From the NCBI GenBank assembly GCA_031272305.1, contig JAISUA010000082.1, forward strand, positions 1 through 7,076: DNA of 7,076 bases, given 5' to 3'. Source of the stretch: Clostridioides sp. GTDB lineage: Bacteria; Bacillota; Clostridia; Peptostreptococcales; Peptostreptococcaceae. Shown one piece after another: positions 1-4,852 of the stretch (the first letter of the stretch is position 1; every line of letters starts with the position of its first letter). The position numbers and the translations under genes are program-made. The notes under the pieces were generated by a model. That model did not search any database. It had not been told where the DNA came from and was given only the letters and a program-made list of their open reading frames with translations.

Positions 1-749
1 ATGATAGGAGAGTTACCAGCTACCAAAATTATTGCCATAGTTTCACCTAAAGCACGTCCAATTCCAAGTATCACAGCTGATAATATTCCAGATTTCGCAG
101 CTGGTAAAATCACTTTGAAAATAGTTTCTATATGTGAAGCACCTAGAGCAAGAGAACCTTCTTTATAAATTTTAGGGACAGCATCAATAGATGTTTTTGA
201 AATTGAAATAATAGTTGGAAGTATCATCACTGCTAATATGATAATAACAGCTAAAAGAGATTTATCACTAGTCTGATAAAATACTTTCATAATAGTTGGA
301 ACAATCATTACAATTCCAAATAGACCGTATAAAACTGAAGGAATCCCAGCTAAAATTTCAACTAAAGGTGTAAGAAATTTTTCGAGTTTTTTCGGTGCTA
401 ATTCTGAAATATATACTGCACTCAAAACACCAACAGGTATTCCTATCACTATAGCACCGAATGTAGCGAATATAGAGGATGCAATCATAGGTAAAACACC
501 ATATTTATTCGCTGAAGGAACCCATGTTGTTCCAAAAATAAAATTTATTATAGAGTATTCATTTGTGAAAAAAGGTTTTAAGCCTTTGAAAAATATAAAA
601 AGAATTATTATTAGTAAACATAAAACAGATACTAAAGCATTTGCAAGGAAAACATATTGTGAAACCTTATCAGCAAGACGAACAGCACGTTTTCTTTTAT
701 AGTTTGATATGAAATTTTTATTACCTAAAAAATTATTTTTAGACTGCAT
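1..749 (-). CDS. pstC: Phosphate ABC transporter permease PstC (3' end cut by window edge)
   Basis: This is one of the two membrane subunits of the high-affinity phosphate importer PstSCAB; it pairs with PstA and receives phosphate from PstS. I translated it by hand from the minus strand. It starts MQSKNNFLGNKNF, has a basic cytoplasmic N-terminus and a first membrane segment (about residues 34-54), and then the family-typical stretch TWVPSANKYGVLPM. Several hydrophobic segments follow. Near the visible end is the permease EAA loop region, with EGSLALGAS followed by the PstC hallmark GRALGETMAI. 249 codons are visible without a stop; PstC proteins are usually near 290-300 residues, so about 40-50 are missing to the left. 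The start at 749 has a strong site (GGAGGTG, 754-760). It lies 24 bp after the pstS stop, so the two genes are almost certainly co-transcribed, with pstA and pstB expected next. Confidence 0.93.
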   Translation of the reverse strand, partial: MQSKNNFLGNKNFISNYKRKRAVRLADKVSQYVFLANALVSVLCLLIIILFIFFKGLKPFFTNEYSIINFIFGTTWVPSANKYGVLPMIASSIFATFGAIVIGIPVGVLSAVYISELAPKKLEKFLTPLVEILAGIPSVLYGLFGIVMIVPTIMKVFYQTSDKSLLAVIIILAVMILPTIISISKTSIDAVPKIYKEGSLALGASHIETIFKVILPAAKSGILSAVILGIGRALGETMAIILVAGNSPI

Positions 750-773
750 AATTCACCTCCAAATTTAACATTT

Positions 774-1619
774 TTATTTCACACGGATGAATCCTGAATC
801 TTTTACGATATGTTGTCCATCTTCGCTCAACATATAGTCTATAAATTTTTTTGCTTCTTCAGGAATCTTATCTTTTTTATAAACGATAAGAAATTCTCTT
901 GTAAGAGGATATTTATTTGCTTTAACAGTATCTTCATTTGCGGAAATGTTGTCTATAGATACTTTGTTTACGTGCTCATCTGCATATTCCAAGGAGATGT
1001 ATCCAATGGCGTTTACATTATTTTTGACAGATAATTTGACATTTCCATTTCCTTCGCTTATTATAGCTTCTCTTATCATTTCTTCAGCATTATATCCAAC
1101 TATACTTTCAAAACCTTCTCTAGTTCCAGAGCCATCTTCTCTTGAAATTACTGAAATGTGTGCATCTTTGCCACCAACGTCTTTCCAATTAGTTATTTTT
1201 CCAGTGTAAATATCTTTTAGTTGATTAAGAGAAAGATTGTTGACTTTATTTTCTTTATTTGTGATGATGGCAATAGCATCAATAGCGATTTTTGTGTCAG
1301 TAAGATTTTGTTTTTTCTCATCTTCTTTTAAATTTCTAGAAGTCATTCCAATTTCTGATACATCTTGTATAGTGTTTGCTATACCAGCAGAAGAACCATT
1401 CTGTTGTACTTCAATATCTATATTTTTGTTTGAATCCATATATTCTGATGATAAATTCTCCATAATAGGTCCGACAGAAGTAGAACCAGATACAGTGATT
1501 TTTATAGGATTAGATGAATCTTGACTAGATTGATTGTTAGCTTTTTTATTGCAACCTGTAAAAATTGAAGCAATCAATACTGTAGATACTACAGTTATAA
1601 TTATTTTTCTATTAAACAT
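774..1619 (-). CDS. pstS: Phosphate-binding lipoprotein PstS
   Basis: This is the extracellular substrate-binding component of the PstSCAB phosphate importer; it captures phosphate and delivers it to PstC/PstA. The 281-residue product has a lipoprotein signal: basic FNRK, a hydrophobic core, and lipobox FTGC with the lipidated Cys at 23. A short Asn/Ser-rich spacer follows. The phosphate-binding loops of the family are all visible: SGSTSVGP (44-51), NGSSAGI (73-79), GMTSR (90-94) and SREDGSGTR (158-166). The typical DAIAIITN and LKDIYTGKITNWKDVGG stretches are also present. The length is normal and no key residue is missing. AAGGAGG at 1630-1636 supports the ATG at 1619. It is first in the operon, directly before pstC. 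Pst operons are generally induced by phosphate starvation, but no regulator is visible here. Confidence 0.96.
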   Translation of the reverse strand: MFNRKIIITVVSTVLIASIFTGCNKKANNQSSQDSSNPIKITVSGSTSVGPIMENLSSEYMDSNKNIDIEVQQNGSSAGIANTIQDVSEIGMTSRNLKEDEKKQNLTDTKIAIDAIAIITNKENKVNNLSLNQLKDIYTGKITNWKDVGGKDAHISVISREDGSGTREGFESIVGYNAEEMIREAIISEGNGNVKLSVKNNVNAIGYISLEYADEHVNKVSIDNISANEDTVKANKYPLTREFLIVYKKDKIPEEAKKFIDYMLSEDGQHIVKDSGFIRVK

Positions 1620-1648
1620 ATTTTTTATTCCTCCTTATAATTTAATAT

Positions 1649-1677
1649 TCTTTACAGAATGCTTTGTTTTTAGTCAA
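1649..1677 (-). promoter_or_regulatory. Candidate promoter of the pst operon
   Basis: On the minus strand, TTGACT (1672-1677) matches five of six -35 consensus bases. A 17-bp spacer follows, then TAAAGA (1649-1654) as a weak -10 with three of six matches. It sits about 30 bp upstream of the pstS start codon and just upstream of its ribosome binding site, the right place for the operon promoter. A weak -10 would fit an activated promoter such as one driven by a PhoB/PhoP regulator, but I could not identify a convincing Pho box, so that is inference only. Confidence 0.35.
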
Positions 1678-1680
1678 AAA

Positions 1681-1750
1681 TAGCTCTTAATCAAAACACT
1701 TTATTATTGTTAAGTTACTGTACAAAAAAAGTAGTTAAGAGTGTGAGCTA
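1681..1750. repeat. 70-bp segment bounded by imperfect inverted repeats
   Basis: The left end TAGCTCTTAA (1681-1690) is repeated in reverse complement at the right end as TTAAGAG-TGTG-AGCTA (1735-1750), that is, with a 4-base insertion. AAAAA stands immediately outside both ends (1676-1680 and 1751-1755), which resembles a short target-site duplication but is weak evidence in such A-rich DNA. The segment lies between the pstS promoter and the first recognisable codon of the ATPase remnant. It could be a small miniature-transposon-like relic, a regulatory palindrome upstream of pstS, or chance. Confidence 0.4.
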
Positions 1751-1756
1751 AAAAAG

Positions 1757-2299
1757 ATATTATTGATAACAGATTCATTTCCAGCTCTTTCACTTGGAGT
1801 AGATAAAGGTGATGCTGACGTTATGAAAAAGAAACCTAGAAATCCTAAAGACAGTATTTTTAAAGGTTCGATATTTAGTGTTATATTCAATGGATGTTTG
1901 ATAGGATTCATAACACTTGTAGGATTTGTGTATGGAGTAAAAATGTATGGAAATAATTCTATAACTCTTTCAAATGTAATAAATCACAAAGAAGTATTAA
2001 TACACGCACAAACAATATCATTTACAATATTGAGTTTGTCACAAGCAGTACACGCTTTGAATATGAGAAGTAGAGATAAATCAATATTTAAAATAGGATT
2101 ATTTACGAATATGTACTTGATATATTCAATAATATTTGCCATTGTCGTACAATTTGCTGTAATATATATAAAACCAATAGCAGATATATTCAATGTAGTA
2201 GCACTTGATATGCAAGAACTTTTATTCGTGATAATAATGTGCCTAATGCCACTTATAGTGAATGAAATAAAAAAACTTGTAAGAAATCATATAAAATAA
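1757..2299 (+). pseudogene. C-terminal remnant of a P-type (calcium-type) cation-transporting ATPase
   Basis: Full P2-type ATPases of the calcium/SERCA-like class have about 850-900 residues. Only the last 180 or so remain here, equivalent to the end of transmembrane helix M6 through M10. The fragment opens with LLITDSFPALSLGVD, matching the conserved NL(V/I)TD..PA.ALG motif in M6, then the cytoplasmic loop DADVMKKKPRNPKDSIF. Four hydrophobic helices follow, consistent with M7-M10, at about residues 32-56, 80-98, 113-136 and 148-166 counted from the TTG at 1763. The phosphorylation (DKTGT), nucleotide-binding and actuator domains are absent. The frame is closed upstream by TAA at 1736-1738, there is no ATG and no ribosome binding site, and the only near start is TTG at 1763. 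The visible part has no frameshift or internal stop, so truncation may be fairly recent. It is unlikely to be expressed or to transport anything. Confidence 0.85.
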
Positions 2300-2332
2300 A
2301 AATGACTCTATAATATTTTAGTGGAAAATGAG

Positions 2333-2371
2333 AAAAAACTCATGTTTTTTAATATGAAACATGAGTTTTTT
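2333..2371. terminator. Bidirectional intrinsic terminator
   Basis: A perfect 15-bp inverted repeat, AAAAAACTCATGTTT (2333-2347) and AAACATGAGTTTTTT (2357-2371), encloses a 9-base loop. The A-tract on the left and T-tract on the right give a U-run after the stem in both directions. It lies between the plus-strand ATPase remnant (ends 2299) and the minus-strand metallo-beta-lactamase gene (ends 2404), so it can serve both. Confidence 0.88.
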
Positions 2372-2403
2372 GTTGTACAATATCAAATAAAAAAAACTAA
2401 ATT

Positions 2404-3441
2404 TTATTTACCAATAGCATAGTCGCCGATTACTTCACAGTCAGATTTTAGTCCATTTCCAGTGGATTCAAATACTATATCTCCACATTCATCACTTCTA
2501 TGGACTTCAATACCTTTTGCCTTTAATTTATCCATAGTTTCTTTATGTGGATGATGATAAGAATTATCTTTTCCACATAAAATAACAGCATATTTTGGAT
2601 TTAACTTATTTAAGAATTGAGATGTTGTACTTGTTCTAGAACCATGATGTCCTACCTTTAGCAAATCTATATTTTGAGGTAATTTGTTTAAAATTTCGTT
2701 TTCAGTTTCTGCTTCTGCATCTCCTGTAAATAACATTTTATCATTTCCATTAGTATATAAAAGAACTAAAGATTCATTGTTTGTACTATTTCCACCATTT
2801 GTATTAAAAACTTCGAAGTACGAATTATTCAAATAAAACTTATTGTTTTCAAGTGGAACAGCAGGAGTCAAATCCTTACTTGCAAGTGCATTGATAAAAT
2901 CTCTATAAGTTTTTGAGCTTGCTGATCCGTTTGAAACAAAAGTAGTTTCGACAGGAATATTTTTGACTACTGCGTCAAGTCCTCCTAGGTGGTCAGCATG
3001 ATTGTGAGTTGCTATTAGATATTTTAATTTTGTGACATTATGTTTTTTCAGAAAATTAACTACTAAATTTTCGTCATCGTTGTCGCCACCGTCAATCAAC
3101 ATAAAAGTTCCATTGTCATCTATTAAAATAGAGTCACTATTTCCAGTGTTGAGGAAATAAACAAATACATTTTTGGAATTGTTTTTCGTTTCATCTTGGC
3201 TATTTGCAGAGATGGTGTTTTCATTGTTTGATACAGCTATTTCGTTTTGTGTGTTAGTATTTTTATCTACAGAATTTTCACTATTAGATTGCGAATTATT
3301 TTCTAAATTTTGTGTGCTTGATAAAGTTGAGTTACTTGTTTGATTTGAACTTCCTGTATTTTCAGAATCTGCCAAACTACAACCTGAAATAAAAATAGTC
3401 AAAATAACAGACAATAATAAATTAAATTTTTTATTTTTCAT
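2404..3441 (-). CDS. Secreted lipoprotein with ComEC-like metallo-beta-lactamase domain
   Basis: The product is a 345-residue predicted cell-surface hydrolase. It starts MKNKKFNLLLSVILTIFISG followed by Cys21, a clear lipoprotein signal with lipobox ISGC. Residues 22-90 are a Ser/Asn/Thr/Gln-rich low-complexity tether. The domain begins near VYFLNTGNSDSILI (94-107) and LIDGGD (115-120). The metal site follows in THNHADHLGG (145-154), with His146, His148, Asp150 and His151. Later come LFTGDAE (237-243), LKVGHHGSRTS (261-271) and a terminal NSYHHPHKE. This pattern is typical of the metallo-beta-lactamase domain of the DNA-uptake protein ComEC and its stand-alone relatives. There are no membrane channel segments, so it is not ComEC itself. 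All expected ligands are present and it should be active, perhaps as a phosphodiesterase or nuclease; the substrate is unknown. It is transcribed alone, convergent with the ATPase remnant and divergent from the glycosyltransferases. Confidence 0.88.
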   Translation of the reverse strand: MKNKKFNLLLSVILTIFISGCSLADSENTGSSNQTSNSTLSSTQNLENNSQSNSENSVDKNTNTQNEIAVSNNENTISANSQDETKNNSKNVFVYFLNTGNSDSILIDDNGTFMLIDGGDNDDENLVVNFLKKHNVTKLKYLIATHNHADHLGGLDAVVKNIPVETTFVSNGSASSKTYRDFINALASKDLTPAVPLENNKFYLNNSYFEVFNTNGGNSTNNESLVLLYTNGNDKMLFTGDAEAETENEILNKLPQNIDLLKVGHHGSRTSTTSQFLNKLNPKYAVILCGKDNSYHHPHKETMDKLKAKGIEVHRSDECGDIVFESTGNGLKSDCEVIGDYAIGK

Positions 3442-3675
3442 AAAACCTCCTAAAAATAAATATGATTTTGCGAATGATGTCAAAATAACATATAAAATTA
3501 TTATACTAAAAATTATACATTATATCATATGTTTTTATAAGAAATAAAATTATTTAATGTTATTGTTAACTGTGTTTTGAAAATTAAATTTTGATTAATT
3601 GTGAAATTGAATAAGAAAATATTTCAAATCACTTAACAAAATCTAATATGAAAATATTGATTTTAGGAGGAATAT
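3442..3675. promoter_or_regulatory. Divergent AT-rich intergenic region, likely promoters for both sides
   Basis: These 234 bases separate the minus-strand lipoprotein gene from the plus-strand glycosyltransferase pair and must hold both promoters unless transcription enters from further away. On the minus strand there are three perfect TATAAT hexamers (3500-3505, 3512-3517, 3519-3524), 60-80 bases from the lipoprotein start, but their -35 partners are poor. A TTGACA also occurs at 3478-3483. On the plus strand I see only weak candidates, such as TAATAT near 3654 with a poor -35. AGGAGG (3665-3670) is the first glycosyltransferase ribosome binding site. Base composition is so AT-rich that -10 matches have little weight. 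Confidence 0.35.
3446..3451 (-). promoter_or_regulatory. Ribosome binding site that fixes the lipoprotein start
   Basis: AGGAGG on the minus strand stands 4 bases before the ATG at 3441. It selects this methionine rather than an in-frame TTG at 3483. The TTG has no such site and would put 14 extra residues in front of an otherwise standard lipoprotein signal peptide. Confidence 0.85.
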
Positions 3676-4773
3676 ATGAAAACATTCAGTTTATGTATGA
3701 TTGTAAAAAACGAAGAGGAAGTTTTAGCTAGATGTATGGAATCTGTGAAAGGATTAGTAGATGAAATAATAATAGTGGACACAGGTTCTACAGATAAAAC
3801 TAAGGAAATAGCACTTAAATACACTGATAAAGTTTATGATTTTGAATGGATACAAGATTTTGCGGCAGCGAGAAATTTTGCGTTTGAGAAAGCAACTAAA
3901 GATTACACAATGTGGCTTGATGCTGACGATGTGATATTAGAAGAAGACGCAAAAAAATTCCTTGAGTTAAAAGAAACAATTGCTGATGATGTTGACATGG
4001 CGATGTTTAAATACAATGTTGGATTTGATGATCAAGGAAATACTACGTATTCTTATTATAGAGAGAGAATTTTCAGAACAAGCAATCACTATCCTTGGAT
4101 AGGAAAAATACATGAAGTGATTGTACCTCAAGGAAATTTGATAAATTTAGATATAGCGATTACTCACAAACCTCATGGAGGAAAAGATCCTCAAAGGAAT
4201 TTGAAAATTTTCGAAAAGATGATAGCAGATGGAGATAAATTATGTGCAAGAGAACTGTTTTATTATGCAAGAGAACTTTACTATAATGAAAGATATGAAG
4301 AAGCTGTAGAAAGATTTGAAGAGTTCTTAGATGATGAAGGCGGATGGGTAGAAGATAAGATAAGTGCATCGAGAGATTTAGCAATAGTATATTATAGATT
4401 GGGTCAAGATGAAAATGCTGTCCATAGTTTGTATAGAAGTTTTGAGTTTGATGAACCTAGAGCAGAAGTTTGCTGTGATATAGGGAAACATTTTTTTGAT
4501 AGAGAAAAATTCAAAATAGCAGCTTTTTGGTACAATGTAGCACTTAGCAAAAATATAGAAGATTTCCCTCAAGGATTCAGAGTAAATGATACTTATGATT
4601 TCTTACCTAATATACAACTTAGTGTGTGCTATGACAGAATGGGAGATTATGAAAAAGCTTATGAACATCATTTAAATTCACAAAAAGTAAAACCAGAAAA
4701 TGCAGCTGTTATTTACAACGAAAAGTATTTTAACGGTTTGATAGAAAGAAAAGTTATCAAAAGAAGAAAATAG
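3676..4773 (+). CDS. Family-2 glycosyltransferase with TPR-like C-terminal half
   Basis: The product is a 365-residue cytoplasmic inverting sugar transferase (GT-A fold, GT2 type) without signal peptide or membrane segments. The catalytic half begins SLCMIVKNEE (5-14), continues with IIIVDTGSTDKT (31-42), which binds the nucleotide-sugar base, then FAAARN (62-67) and WLDADD (80-85), carrying the metal-binding DxD residues Asp82/Asp84. A later conserved GKIHE (143-147) follows RERIFR. From about residue 195 the chain is helical, with TPR-like pairs such as YNERYEEAVERFEEFL and MGDYEKAYEHHLNSQKVKP. This GT2-plus-helical-repeat layout is shared with the peptide S-glycosyltransferase SunS and with many uncharacterised Firmicute proteins, so the acceptor may be a peptide or a cell-envelope glycan; neither is shown. 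AGGAGG lies 5 bases before the ATG. It is followed after 79 bp by a paralogue, probably in one transcript. Confidence 0.9.
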   Translation: MKTFSLCMIVKNEEEVLARCMESVKGLVDEIIIVDTGSTDKTKEIALKYTDKVYDFEWIQDFAAARNFAFEKATKDYTMWLDADDVILEEDAKKFLELKETIADDVDMAMFKYNVGFDDQGNTTYSYYRERIFRTSNHYPWIGKIHEVIVPQGNLINLDIAITHKPHGGKDPQRNLKIFEKMIADGDKLCARELFYYARELYYNERYEEAVERFEEFLDDEGGWVEDKISASRDLAIVYYRLGQDENAVHSLYRSFEFDEPRAEVCCDIGKHFFDREKFKIAAFWYNVALSKNIEDFPQGFRVNDTYDFLPNIQLSVCYDRMGDYEKAYEHHLNSQKVKPENAAVIYNEKYFNGLIERKVIKRRK

Positions 4774-4786
4774 GAGTAAATATGTA

Positions 4787-4814
4787 GTGTAAACTTTTTA
4801 TTAATAGTAAAAAG
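4787..4814 (+). repeat. 28-bp direct repeat, copy 1, after the first glycosyltransferase gene
   Basis: The block begins GTGTAAACTTTTTA and matches 25 of 28 bases with 6887-6914, which lies after the second glycosyltransferase gene; the first 14 bases are identical. Within it starts a small stem of arms ACTTTTTA (4793-4800) and TAAAAAGT (4808-4815) around a 7-base loop. The stem is AT-rich and not followed by a T-run, so it is at best a weak pause or processing site and not a convincing terminator. Its shared position after both paralogues suggests that it was copied together with the gene. Confidence 0.65.
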
Positions 4815-4841
4815 TAGAAGTGAAATTTTCAACTATTATAA

Positions 4842-4846
4842 GGGGG
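4842..4846 (+). promoter_or_regulatory. Ribosome binding site that decides the start of the second glycosyltransferase
   Basis: GGGGG, preceded by AA, stands in for GGAGG. It lies 3 bases before the ATG at 4850 and 6 before the ATG at 4853. The 6-base spacing is the normal one. With 4853 as start, the conserved SLCMIVKNEE falls at residues 5-14, exactly as in the upstream paralogue. A GTG at 4820 lies upstream of this site and is therefore unlikely. Confidence 0.7.
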
Positions 4847-4852
4847 ACAATG

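Noticed and set aside
810..1524. Three plus-strand open frames opposite pstS
   Set aside because: They are antisense to a fully convincing pstS, lack start signals and show no recognisable protein features.
1691..1740. Pho box upstream of pstS
   Set aside because: TTAACA-like hexamers occur on the minus strand, but their spacing does not form a regular series and the region is AT-rich, so I could not support the call.
1984..2193. Minus-strand frame inside the ATPase remnant
   Set aside because: It is the complement of conserved ATPase transmembrane codons, with no start signal.
3442..3483. Longer start (TTG at 3483) for the metallo-beta-lactamase lipoprotein
   Set aside because: AGGAGG lies between this TTG and the ATG at 3441, correctly spaced for the ATG, and the ATG gives a standard lipoprotein signal peptide.
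4160..4572. Two minus-strand frames inside the first glycosyltransferase
   Set aside because: They overlap a clear gene on the other strand and have no ribosome binding site or family motif.
4820..4852. GTG start at 4820 for the second glycosyltransferase
   Set aside because: It lies upstream of the ribosome binding site; starting at 4853 aligns the N-terminus residue by residue with the paralogue.
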